12,310 nucleotides of DNA from Stenotrophomonas_A sp002429615. Lineage in GTDB: Bacteria; Pseudomonadota; Gammaproteobacteria; Xanthomonadales; Xanthomonadaceae. The stretch spans positions 1-12,310 of the forward strand of contig DALZZL010000103.1 in the NCBI GenBank assembly GCA_031987425.1. The letters run 5' to 3'. Under the pieces are notes generated by a model, which saw nothing but the letters and a program-made list of their open reading frames with translations, was not told the origin of the DNA and did no database searches. Made by a program: the position numbers and the translations under genes. Positions 6,920-12,310 of this stretch are shown piece by piece; position 1 is the stretch's first letter; every line of letters starts with the position of its first letter.

Positions 6920-6993
6920 GGTCATGCTCCTGCCTGGGAAAAGCCAGCGGTCGTGGCGCGCAAGCTAACCGGGCGGCAGGCGCGACGCAACCT

Positions 6994-7013
6994 GGCCGTG
7001 AAGGCTCACGGCC
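6994..7013. other. Perfect 8-bp hairpin at the end of the miniprotein gene
   Basis: GGCCGTGA at 6994-7001 pairs with TCACGGCC at 7006-7013 across a 4-nt loop. It contains the stop codon of the 40-residue ORF. Neither strand has a T-run after it, so it is at best a weak terminator. It could instead protect the 3' end of the upstream transcript. Confidence 0.5.
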
Positions 7014-7128
7014 GGTCTCCGGGCGGGCGCCCCACTCGCCCGCGGAACCGCCACATCACCAGCAGCGCGACCAGGGCGATGCCCAGTGCGATCGGCACGC
7101 CATAGGACAACAGGTACCGCAGGACCAT
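7006..7128 (-). CDS. 40-residue single-helix membrane miniprotein (predicted)
   Basis: A short open frame starts at the ATG at 7128 with AGGAGG exactly seven bases upstream, one of the best Shine-Dalgarno sites in the window. The product (MVLRYLLSYGVPIALG..., 40 residues) has one hydrophobic helix from about residue 5 to 25, ending VALLVMW. A basic, Pro-rich tail follows (RFRGRVGRPPGDRP). This is the layout of small inner-membrane proteins that associate with larger membrane partners. It begins 51 nt downstream of the esterase stop on the same strand with no terminator between, so it is probably on the esterase transcript. I do not recognise a family. The call rests on the ribosome binding site and the membrane-protein composition; chance remains possible. 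Confidence 0.6.
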   Translation of the reverse strand: MVLRYLLSYGVPIALGIALVALLVMWRFRGRVGRPPGDRP

Positions 7129-7179
7129 CGGACACCCTCCTTTGCGCCACCATCATGCACCGTTCCGCGGCGAGTGGCG

Positions 7180-7977
7180 TCAGTGCGTCTTCAATGCCTT
7201 CGCGATGGCCTGCTCGGCCAGCGGCGCCATGATCGCGTAGCCGGCCGCGGTCGGGTGCACGCCGTCCTTCGCCACCGCCGGGTCGAGCCCGCCGTCGGCA
7301 TTGGCCATGGCCGCGTAGTAGTCCAGATAGACCAGCCCCTGCTGCTGCGCGTACTGACGCAGCGCCGCGTTGAGCGCGCGCACCTGCGCGGCCGGCTGCG
7401 AGCCCGGACGCCACGGATAGGTGCTGACCGGCAACACCGAGGCGAGCACCACGCGGATGCCGTGCGTCTTCGCCAGTTCGGCGATCGAATGCAGGTTGTC
7501 CTCGATCATCTGCTGCGTGGCCGGGCCGGTGTTGCCGGCGATGTCGTTGGTGCCGGCGAGGATCACCACCACCGCCGGCTTGAGGTCGATCACATCCTGG
7601 CGGAAGCGCACCAGCATCTGCGCGGTGGTCTGCCCGGAGATGCCGCGGTTGACGTAGCCCTTGCCGGGGAAGAAGCGGTCACTGCCGGTCGGGCCCCAGC
7701 CTTCGGTGATCGAATCACCGAAGAACACCACGCGCTGCGTGCCCTTGGCGGCCGGCGCCAGCGCGGCGTTCTCGGCGGCGTAGCGCTGCAGCTGCGGCCA
7801 GTCGAGCAGGCGCTGCTGCATCTGCTCGACCTGCGCGGGCGTGAGCGATTCAGGGGCGGCGAGGTACGCCGGGTCGGTGAGCAGTGCGTCGGCGGCCTGG
7901 GCCTGCGCGATGGACGCGCCGAGCAGCCATGCCAGGGCCATGTGGCGCAGCGGAAGACGGGGAGTTCGGTACGGCAT
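7180..7977 (-). CDS. Secreted GDSL/SGNH-family esterase
   Basis: The 265-residue enzyme belongs to the SGNH hydrolases (lysophospholipase L1/TesA-like and acetylhydrolase-like), which hydrolyse ester bonds of lipids or acetylated sugars. The family blocks are all present: block I VVFFGDSITEGW with nucleophile S89, block II NRGISGQ with G115, block III ILAGTNDI with N144, and block V DGVHPTAAGY with D238 and H241. Residues 1-29 are an export signal (AQAQA), so it acts outside the cytoplasm. YPWRPG (187-192) also occurs in family members that I recall as acetylhydrolase-like. In-frame ATGs lie at 7986 and 7977. GAGGA is one base from the first and ten from the second, so I use 7977. A strong terminator ends about 30 nt upstream of the start, which leaves no room for a conventional promoter. 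Confidence 0.9.
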   Translation of the reverse strand: MPYRTPRLPLRHMALAWLLGASIAQAQAADALLTDPAYLAAPESLTPAQVEQMQQRLLDWPQLQRYAAENAALAPAAKGTQRVVFFGDSITEGWGPTGSDRFFPGKGYVNRGISGQTTAQMLVRFRQDVIDLKPAVVVILAGTNDIAGNTGPATQQMIEDNLHSIAELAKTHGIRVVLASVLPVSTYPWRPGSQPAAQVRALNAALRQYAQQQGLVYLDYYAAMANADGGLDPAVAKDGVHPTAAGYAIMAPLAEQAIAKALKTH

Positions 7978-8005
7978 GGTGTGCATGTCCTCGATGATGA
8001 TGTCG

Positions 8006-8036
8006 CGCAAAGAAAAACCCGGCCGGCGGCCGGGTT
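8006..8036 (-). terminator. Intrinsic terminator of gpmA
   Basis: On the minus strand AACCCGGCC (8036-8028) pairs with GGCCGGGTT (8024-8016) around a 3-nt loop and is followed by TTTCTTTG. It starts 20 nt past the gpmA stop. It also sits in what would be the leader of the esterase gene. Confidence 0.92.
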
Positions 8037-8055
8037 CTCCTTTGGTACGGCGTGA

Positions 8056-8805
8056 TTACTTCGCCTTGCCCTGGTTGGCCACCGCTTCGGCGGCGCGCTT
8101 GGCTGCTTCCGGATCGCCCAGGTAGCGATAGGTCTTCACCGCCAGCTGGTCGTCCAGCTCGAACAGCAGCGGGATGCCGGTCGGGATGTTGAGTTCGAGG
8201 ATTTCCTCGTTCGACACGCCGTTGAGGTACTTGTACAGCGCGCGCAGCGAATTGCCGTGCGCGGTGACCAGCACCGTCTTGCCATCCTTCAGCTGCGGCG
8301 CGATCGCATCGAACCAGTAAGGCAGCACGCGCACCAGCGTGGTCGCCAGCGACTCGGTGGCCGGCAGCGCGTTGCGGTCCAGGCCGGCATAACGGCGGTC
8401 GTGCGCCGGGTGGCCCGGGTCTTCCAGGTCCATCGGCGGCGGCGGGATGTCGTAGGAACGACGCCACACCTTGACCTGCTCCTCGCCGTGCTTGGCGGCG
8501 GTCTCGGCCTTGTCCAGGCCCTGCAGGCCGCCGTAGTGGCGTTCGTTGAGGCGCCAGCTCTTCTGCACCGGCAGCCAGTCCTGGTCCAGTTCCTTCAATG
8601 CGCCCTGCAGCGTGTGGATCGCACGCTTGAGCACCGAGGTGTGGGCGACATCGAACTGCAGCCCCTCGTCCTTCATCAGCTTGCCGGCCGCGGCGGCTTC
8701 GGCGCGGCCCTGCTCGGTGAGGTCCACGTCCACCCAGCCGGTGAAGCGGTTGTCCAGGTTCCATTGGCTCTGGCCATGGCGCAGCAGTACGAGTTTGCGG
8801 GTCAC
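8056..8805 (-). CDS. gpmA: 2,3-bisphosphoglycerate-dependent phosphoglycerate mutase
   Basis: This cytosolic enzyme interconverts 3-phosphoglycerate and 2-phosphoglycerate in glycolysis and gluconeogenesis through a phosphohistidine. At 249 residues it has the usual length. Key residues are visible: LLRHGQSQWN with the phosphorylated H10, R61 in VLKRAIHT, E88 in LNERHYGGLQG (proton donor), and H183 in TAHGNSLRAL. FTGWVDVDLTEQG and the insert typical of dPGM (YDIPPPPM, 118-125) distinguish it from short histidine phosphatases. The start is GTG at 8805, with GGAG eight bases upstream, because family similarity (TRKLVLLRHG) begins immediately. A near-consensus -10 (TACAAT) lies about 35 nt upstream and a strong terminator follows the gene. 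It is divergent from nfi across 105 bp. Confidence 0.97.
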   Translation of the reverse strand: MTRKLVLLRHGQSQWNLDNRFTGWVDVDLTEQGRAEAAAAGKLMKDEGLQFDVAHTSVLKRAIHTLQGALKELDQDWLPVQKSWRLNERHYGGLQGLDKAETAAKHGEEQVKVWRRSYDIPPPPMDLEDPGHPAHDRRYAGLDRNALPATESLATTLVRVLPYWFDAIAPQLKDGKTVLVTAHGNSLRALYKYLNGVSNEEILELNIPTGIPLLFELDDQLAVKTYRYLGDPEAAKRAAEAVANQGKAK

Positions 8806-8840
8806 TACGGGTTCTCCGGCAACAAGGGGAAGACCCGCCG

Positions 8841-8846
8841 ATTGTA
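8841..8846 (-). promoter_or_regulatory. Candidate -10 box of gpmA
   Basis: On the minus strand the hexamer TACAAT matches the sigma70 -10 consensus at 5 of 6 positions. It would place the transcript start near 8834, giving a leader of about 28 nt that includes the GGAG ribosome binding site. The sequence 17 nt upstream (GCGCCA) is a weak -35. Confidence 0.55.
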
Positions 8847-8910
8847 GGGCAACGCCGCGCGGGTGGCGCCGTGCACGCCTTGCAGGCGGCGTCTGCGCCA
8901 AGCTGTCGGC

Positions 8911-9609
8911 ATGGACGCACCAGACGATGCCGTATTGCCGCCCTGGGACGGAAATCTCGCCGCCGCGCGTGCGCTGCAGGCGCGCCTGGCCAAACGCGTG
9001 CGGCTGGAGGACGACCGCCCCCAACCACCACGCTGGATTGCCGGCTTCGATGTCGGTTTCGAGGACGCAGGCACCACCACGCGCGCCGCCGCGGTGCTGC
9101 TCGATGCCGCCACGCTGGCGCCGCACCAGGCCGTGGTGGCACGGGTGCCGACCGTGATGCCTTACGTGCCCGGCCTGCTCAGTTTCCGGGAATTGCCGGC
9201 CTTGCTGGCGGCATTGGCGCTGCTGGAACGCACGCCGGACCTGGTGTTCGTGGACGGCCACGGCATCGCGCATCCGCGGCGTCTTGGCATCGCCGCGCAT
9301 TTCGGCGTGGCGACTGATCTACCCAGCATCGGCGTGGCGAAGAAGCGCCTGGCCGGCGATGCCGGCACGCCGGGCTTCGAACGCGGCGACCATGCGCCGC
9401 TGCGTCTGCGCGGCGAGCAGGTCGGCTGGGTGCTGCGCAGCAAGGCGGGTTGCCTGCCGCTGTTCGTCTCGCCGGGACATCGCGTCTCGGTGCAGGGCGC
9501 GCTCGATGAAACCCTCGCTTGCCTGGGCCGTTACCGCCTGCCCGAGCCCACGCGGCTGGCCGACCGGCTGGCCTCGCGCCGCGGCGACGTCCCGTTGGAA
9601 GCAGGCTGA
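8911..9609 (+). CDS. nfi: Endonuclease V (deoxyinosine 3' endonuclease)
   Basis: The 232-residue cytoplasmic DNA repair enzyme nicks one phosphodiester 3' of deoxyinosine and other deaminated bases. The family landmarks are present in order: GFDVGF with metal-binding D47, PYVPGLLSFRELP with E94 (the PY-P wedge that reads the lesion, and a catalytic acid), FVDGHGIAHPRRLGIA with D115, SIGVAKKRL, and VSPGH with H190. The length is normal. The ATG at 8911 is chosen because the frame upstream to 8863 encodes Arg/Cys-rich sequence unlike the family. No Shine-Dalgarno precedes it, which may mean weak translation or an alternative start. It is divergent from gpmA, and pirin follows after 91 bp on the same strand, possibly on the same transcript. 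Confidence 0.95.
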   Translation: MDAPDDAVLPPWDGNLAAARALQARLAKRVRLEDDRPQPPRWIAGFDVGFEDAGTTTRAAAVLLDAATLAPHQAVVARVPTVMPYVPGLLSFRELPALLAALALLERTPDLVFVDGHGIAHPRRLGIAAHFGVATDLPSIGVAKKRLAGDAGTPGFERGDHAPLRLRGEQVGWVLRSKAGCLPLFVSPGHRVSVQGALDETLACLGRYRLPEPTRLADRLASRRGDVPLEAG

Positions 9610-9700
9610 GCACAACGATCCATGTCGCCGATGGCGCTGCAGCGGTCATCCTTGCATGCCATGCTGCCCCGCATTCCCGCCGCCGCCAGGAGTCTCCGCC

Positions 9701-10591
9701 ATGACCACGATCATCGCCCCGCGCGTCCATGACATCGGCGGCCTGCAGGTGCGCCGCGCGGTGCCGACACTGCAGGCACGCAGCGTCGGCCCGTTCGTGT
9801 TCGTCGACCACATGGGCCCGGCGATCTTCGAACCCGGCCAGGGCATCGACGTGCGTCCGCATCCGCATATCGGCCTGGCCACGGTCACGTTCCTGTGGTC
9901 TGGCGAAATCGGCCACCGCGACACGCTGGGCTCGGAACAGGTGATCCGCCCCGGCGACGTGAACTGGATGACCGCCGGCCGCGGCATCGCGCATTCCGAA
10001 CGCACGCCGCCACCGGAACGTGGCCGCGAGCATGCGCTGCATGGCATGCAGACCTGGGTGGCGCTGCCGCGCAACTTCGAGGAAACCGACCCGGCGTTCT
10101 ACCACCACAGCGCGGCGACGCTTCCGCAGCAGCGCCGCAACGGCGCGTGGCTGCGGGTGATCGCCGGCCGCGCGTACGGCGAGGAGTCGCCGGTGAAGGT
10201 CTTCGCCGACACCCTCAACGTGGCGATCGACCTGGCGCCGGACGCCGAGCTCGACCTGGATACCGGCCATGTGCAGCGCTCGCTCTATATTCTCGAAGGG
10301 CAGGCGCAGCTGGACGGGGTGGACGTCCCCGAGCGCCACCTGATCATTCCCGAGGACGGCGCACGCGGCCGCCTGCGCGCCAAGACCCCGCTCAAGGCGA
10401 TGCTGATGGGCGGCGAGCCGCTCGATGGCCCGCGCCACCTGTGGTGGAACTTCGTCTCCAGTTCCAAGGAGCGCATCGAGCAGGCCAAGGACGATTGGCG
10501 CGAAGGCCGCTTCGGCAAGATTCCCGGCGACGACAAGGAATTCATCCCGTTGCCGGAAACGCCGGTGCCCGCACCGCCGAACTACCCGTGA
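9701..10591 (+). CDS. Pirin family protein
   Basis: The 296-residue bicupin protein has the pirin N-terminal domain (about 15-125) and the pirin C-terminal domain (about 180-285). All four metal ligands known from pirins are present: H54 and H56 in RPHPHIGLATVT, and H98 and E100 in GRGIAHSER. VFVDHMGP (34-41) and PGDVNWMTAG (84-93) are typical pirin signatures. Some bacterial pirins have quercetin 2,3-dioxygenase activity; others act in redox sensing or bind metabolic enzymes. The actual role here cannot be read from sequence. No signal peptide is seen. The start is well supported by AGGAG eight bases before the ATG. No terminator is visible after the stop, so read-through toward the next gene is possible. 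Confidence 0.95.
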   Translation: MTTIIAPRVHDIGGLQVRRAVPTLQARSVGPFVFVDHMGPAIFEPGQGIDVRPHPHIGLATVTFLWSGEIGHRDTLGSEQVIRPGDVNWMTAGRGIAHSERTPPPERGREHALHGMQTWVALPRNFEETDPAFYHHSAATLPQQRRNGAWLRVIAGRAYGEESPVKVFADTLNVAIDLAPDAELDLDTGHVQRSLYILEGQAQLDGVDVPERHLIIPEDGARGRLRAKTPLKAMLMGGEPLDGPRHLWWNFVSSSKERIEQAKDDWREGRFGKIPGDDKEFIPLPETPVPAPPNYP

Positions 10592-10647
10592 CGGACGCGG
10601 GGTGCGTGAAGGTTTCCGATGGAACCATTCGCACCCGCACGGTGGAT

Positions 10648-10676
10648 TTGATCCGGCGCCGAGCCTTGGTTATGGT
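10648..10676 (+). promoter_or_regulatory. Candidate sigma70 promoter of the secreted-protein gene
   Basis: TTGATC at 10648-10653 and TATGGT at 10671-10676 are separated by 17 bp, each matching consensus at 4 of 6 positions. Transcription would begin near 10683 and give a leader of about 143 nt before the next start codon. Confidence 0.4.
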
Positions 10677-10718
10677 GGGGTCGCTCATCCGCATCATGTG
10701 ACGGATGGCACGTCGGGA

Positions 10719-10790
10719 GCGCGCATGGGGATGCGCCAGGCGGGCGGTTCGGGAGGCGCCCGTTGGCGGACCAACCCAGGCGATGCGCGC
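10719..10790 (+). other. Potentially structured leader (multi-hairpin)
   Basis: Within the 234-bp gap before the secreted-protein gene, GCGCGCAT (10719-10726) can pair with ATGCGCGC (10783-10790). Nested inside are CGGGCG/CGCCCG (10741-10746 with 10757-10762) and TTGG/CCAA (10763-10766 with 10771-10774, loop CGGA). This would form a multi-branched fold ending 35 nt before the start codon. I do not recognise a known riboswitch. High GC makes chance pairing a real alternative. Apart from the promoter candidate, I see nothing else in 10592-10825. Confidence 0.35.
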
Positions 10791-10825
10791 GCACCGCATT
10801 GCATTCCACTGCCAGGGGAAAACCA

Positions 10826-11278
10826 ATGAAGTCCGCAAGCTGCCTGTTTGGCCTGTTGCTGTTGTCCGTCGGCGGAAGCGCCGCCGCGCAGCAGTCGCCC
10901 ACCTGCCCCACCCTGCCTCCGGCCGCCGGCCTGGAATGGAAGCAGCTGGCCGGCGCAGATTATCTGTCGTGCAAGGCAATGACCGCCGATGGCCGCGAGG
11001 TGCTGGGGGTGATGTTCACCACCCGCGATCCGGGCCTGAGCCTGCCGCGCGATCGTCGCGAGGAGAAGGGCCAGCTCGCCGAGGAAGACTTCTACTGGTA
11101 TCGCCCCGACCTGGGCGGGCGCGAACTGGCCAACCGCCGGGTGGCGGTGATCGAGCTGGGCAAGAAGCGCTACGCACAGGTGTGGATCGATGCGGGCGAT
11201 ACCCAGGAGCTGGGCAGCCTGCAGGGCTTGAGCCAACGCCTGGACCTGCAGCCGGCCAGCCTGGCCCTGAGTCGCTGA
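10826..11278 (+). CDS. Small secreted protein of unknown function
   Basis: I do not recognise a family for this 150-residue protein. Residues 1-21 are a Sec signal peptide (MKSASCLFGLLLLSVGGSAAA, cleavage near AAA|QQ) with no lipobox at the cleavage site. The mature part contains exactly two cysteines, C27 and C49, which could form a disulfide in the periplasm. The remainder alternates strands and turns: LEWKQLAGADYLSCKAM, VLGVMFTT, DFYWYRPDLGG, RRVAVIELGKKRYAQVWIDAG, and a Leu-rich end. The start is the ATG at 10826, because the signal peptide begins there and a purine-rich AGGGGA stretch lies just upstream. It has a candidate promoter and a potentially structured leader of its own, and a hairpin after the stop. 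Confidence 0.8.
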   Translation: MKSASCLFGLLLLSVGGSAAAQQSPTCPTLPPAAGLEWKQLAGADYLSCKAMTADGREVLGVMFTTRDPGLSLPRDRREEKGQLAEEDFYWYRPDLGGRELANRRVAVIELGKKRYAQVWIDAGDTQELGSLQGLSQRLDLQPASLALSR

Positions 11279-11282
11279 CGGC

Positions 11283-11303
11283 AAGGCCGGCGCGTCCGGC
11301 CTT
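11283..11303 (+). terminator. Hairpin after the secreted-protein gene, weak terminator
   Basis: AAGGCCGG pairs perfectly with CCGGCCTT across a 5-nt loop, four bases after the stop codon. It is followed by ACGAAAA rather than a T-run, so it lacks the tract expected of an efficient intrinsic terminator on this strand. Confidence 0.45.
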
Positions 11304-11317
11304 ACGAAAAACTACCG

Positions 11318-11346
11318 TTGCCAAGCCACGCGGGCAGGCATTGAAT
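11318..11346 (+). promoter_or_regulatory. Candidate sigma70 promoter of aqpZ
   Basis: TTGCCA (11318-11323, 5 of 6 to consensus) and TTGAAT (11341-11346, 4 of 6) are spaced by exactly 17 bp. Transcription would begin near 11353, about 40 nt before the aqpZ start codon. Confidence 0.5.
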
Positions 11347-11354
11347 GCGGCCAT

Positions 11355-11373
11355 CCCGCCCAGCCCGGGCGGG
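11355..11373 (+). other. Hairpin at the predicted 5' end of the aqpZ mRNA
   Basis: CCCGCCC (11355-11361) pairs perfectly with GGGCGGG (11367-11373) around a 5-nt loop. With the promoter proposed at 11318-11346, this stem would sit within the first few bases of the transcript and end about 10 nt before the GAGG ribosome binding site. Confidence 0.45.
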
Positions 11374-11392
11374 CCTGCGCATGAGGTGCGTC

Positions 11393-12136
11393 ATGTCACT
11401 GGCTAAACGATTGACGGCGGAGTTCCTCGGTACGTTCTGGCTGGTCCTGGGCGGTTGCGGTAGCGCGGTGCTGGCGGCCAAATTCGGCGGCGACACCAAT
11501 CCATTGGGCATCGGTTTCCTGGGCGTGGCGCTGGCCTTCGGCTTGACCGTGCTGACCGGCGCGTATGCGTTCGGGCATATCTCCGGCGGCCACTTCAATC
11601 CGGCGGTGAGCCTGGGCCTGGTGGCCGGCGGCCGTTTCCCTGCACGCGACCTGCTGCCCTACTGGGTGGCGCAGGTGCTCGGCGGCCTGCTGGCCGCGGC
11701 GGTGCTGTTCCATATCGCTTACGGGCAGCCCGGTTTCTCCATTGACCACAACGCAGCCGGCGCGTTCGCCAGCAACGGCTATGGCGCGCTGTCGCCGGGC
11801 GGCTATTCGCTGGTCGCCGCGTTCCTGTGCGAAGTGGTGCTCACCGCGGTGTTCCTGCTGGTGATCATGGGCTCCACCCATACCAGTGCGCCGGCAGGCT
11901 TCGCCCCCATCGCCATCGGTCTGTCGCTGACGTTGATCCACCTGATCAGCATTCCCGTCACCAACACGTCGGTAAACCCGGCGCGCTCTACCGCGGTGGC
12001 CGTGTTCGCCGGCGCCGGGGCGCTGGGGCAGCTGTGGCTGTTCTGGGTCGCGCCGTTGATCGGCGGTGTGATCGGCGGTGCGATCTACAAGGTGCTGGGA
12101 CGGCCGGATCCCAGCGTGGTCGGTAGCGGGCGCTGA
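11393..12136 (+). CDS. aqpZ: Aquaporin Z, water channel
   Basis: This 247-residue inner-membrane protein has the six-helix, two-half-helix aquaporin fold and lets water pass rapidly during osmotic shifts. Both pore motifs are intact: N69-P70-A71 in GHFNPAVS and N195-P196-A197 in SVNPARS. The selectivity-filter residues of a strict water channel are all in place (F49, H183, T192, R198), matching the Phe/His/Thr/Arg set of E. coli AqpZ and not a glycerol facilitator. GGCGSAVLAA (20-29) is also AqpZ-typical. The start is the ATG at 11393, with GAGG six bases upstream; the open frame back to 11345 is Arg/Pro-rich and not family-like. It has its own candidate promoter and a strong terminator, so it is probably monocistronic. 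Confidence 0.96.
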   Translation: MSLAKRLTAEFLGTFWLVLGGCGSAVLAAKFGGDTNPLGIGFLGVALAFGLTVLTGAYAFGHISGGHFNPAVSLGLVAGGRFPARDLLPYWVAQVLGGLLAAAVLFHIAYGQPGFSIDHNAAGAFASNGYGALSPGGYSLVAAFLCEVVLTAVFLLVIMGSTHTSAPAGFAPIAIGLSLTLIHLISIPVTNTSVNPARSTAVAVFAGAGALGQLWLFWVAPLIGGVIGGAIYKVLGRPDPSVVGSGR

Positions 12137-12144
12137 GCTTTTCT

Positions 12145-12178
12145 ACCCCGGCGCGTTGGATGGCGTGCCGGGGTTTTT
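12145..12178 (+). terminator. Intrinsic terminator of aqpZ
   Basis: ACCCCGGC (12145-12152) pairs with GCCGGGGT (12167-12174), and the stem can extend inward through G-T and G-C pairs. It is followed by a run of T residues. It starts eight bases after the aqpZ stop codon. Confidence 0.92.
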
Positions 12179-12274
12179 GCCTGGTTGAATGGTGGATGGG
12201 TTATCGCGCCCGGAGCGGGCAAGCGCCGCGGCCTGGGGCCGGCGGGGCGCCGCCCTTTCGAGACACGCCGTGAA

Positions 12275-12310
12275 CCCATCCATGGGGGCTCGAAGGCGAC
12301 ATCCATGTCG
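12275..12310. repeat. Xanthomonad-type intergenic repeat with paired ATCCAT hairpins (cut by window end)
   Basis: Two short perfect palindromes share the core ATCCAT: CCCATCCATGGG at 12275-12286 and CGACATCCATGTCG at 12297-12310. They are separated by a GGCTCGAAGG spacer and preceded by ACGCCGTGAA. I recall very similar tandem-hairpin sequences in intergenic regions of Xanthomonas and Stenotrophomonas relatives. The second hairpin ends on the last base of the window, so the right boundary is unknown. I see no gene in 12179-12310. Confidence 0.65.

Noticed and set aside
6847..8055. A 402-codon open frame on the + strand opposite the esterase and miniprotein
   Set aside because: It overlaps a complete GDSL enzyme. 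Its composition is that of a codon-shadow frame.
9179..10438. A 419-codon open frame on the minus strand opposite nfi and pirin
   Set aside because: It crosses two intact genes of known families and encodes Arg/Ala-rich sequence with no domain.

Overview
The window is GC-rich chromosomal DNA. The gene content and the intergenic repeats at both ends point to a gammaproteobacterium of the Xanthomonadaceae (Stenotrophomonas, Pseudoxanthomonas, Luteimonas or a relative). The evidence is the GC-biased codon use, the GTAGGAGCGGCTTCAGCCGCGAC-type REP at the left edge, the CCCATCCATGGG-type repeat at the right edge, and the mix of M13 peptidase, GpmA, Nfi, pirin and AqpZ genes. The genus is an inference. 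No phage, transposase, integrase, CRISPR array, tRNA or rRNA was seen, and base composition is even throughout. This looks like ordinary core or soft-core chromosome.

Layout. A STAS/SEC14-like (SpoIIAA-like) gene on the + strand (169-567) meets a long run of minus-strand genes (569-8805) head-on, with one base between the two stop codons. Read in the direction of transcription, from high to low coordinates, the minus run is: gpmA with a strong terminator; a GDSL/SGNH esterase followed by a 40-residue membrane miniprotein; a small lipoprotein; a four-helix membrane protein; a secreted M13 zinc metallopeptidase with a strong terminator; a two-gene overlapping unit (DUF2092 periplasmic protein plus an Asn/Arg/Gly-rich secreted protein) with a strong terminator; and a membrane-anchored phospholipase D/cardiolipin synthase-like protein that may be leaderless. 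From gpmA a divergent + strand series runs to the right: endonuclease V, pirin, a small secreted protein with a GC-rich potentially structured leader, and aquaporin Z with its own promoter and terminator. No gene-free stretch exceeds 300 bases; the longest is 10592-10825.

How the genes relate. Most of the minus-strand products are exported or membrane-bound: peptidase, esterase, lipoprotein, DUF2092 protein, Asn-rich protein and the PLD enzyme. The terminators divide them into short independent units, so they are neighbours rather than one pathway. The most promising unknown unit is the DUF2092/Asn-rich pair. Its reading frames overlap by 4 nt, both products carry signal peptides, and terminators isolate it on both sides. 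The 40-aa miniprotein with an excellent ribosome binding site and the terminator lying just upstream of the esterase start are the next most interesting points. Nothing in the window amounts to a clearly novel defence or mobile system.
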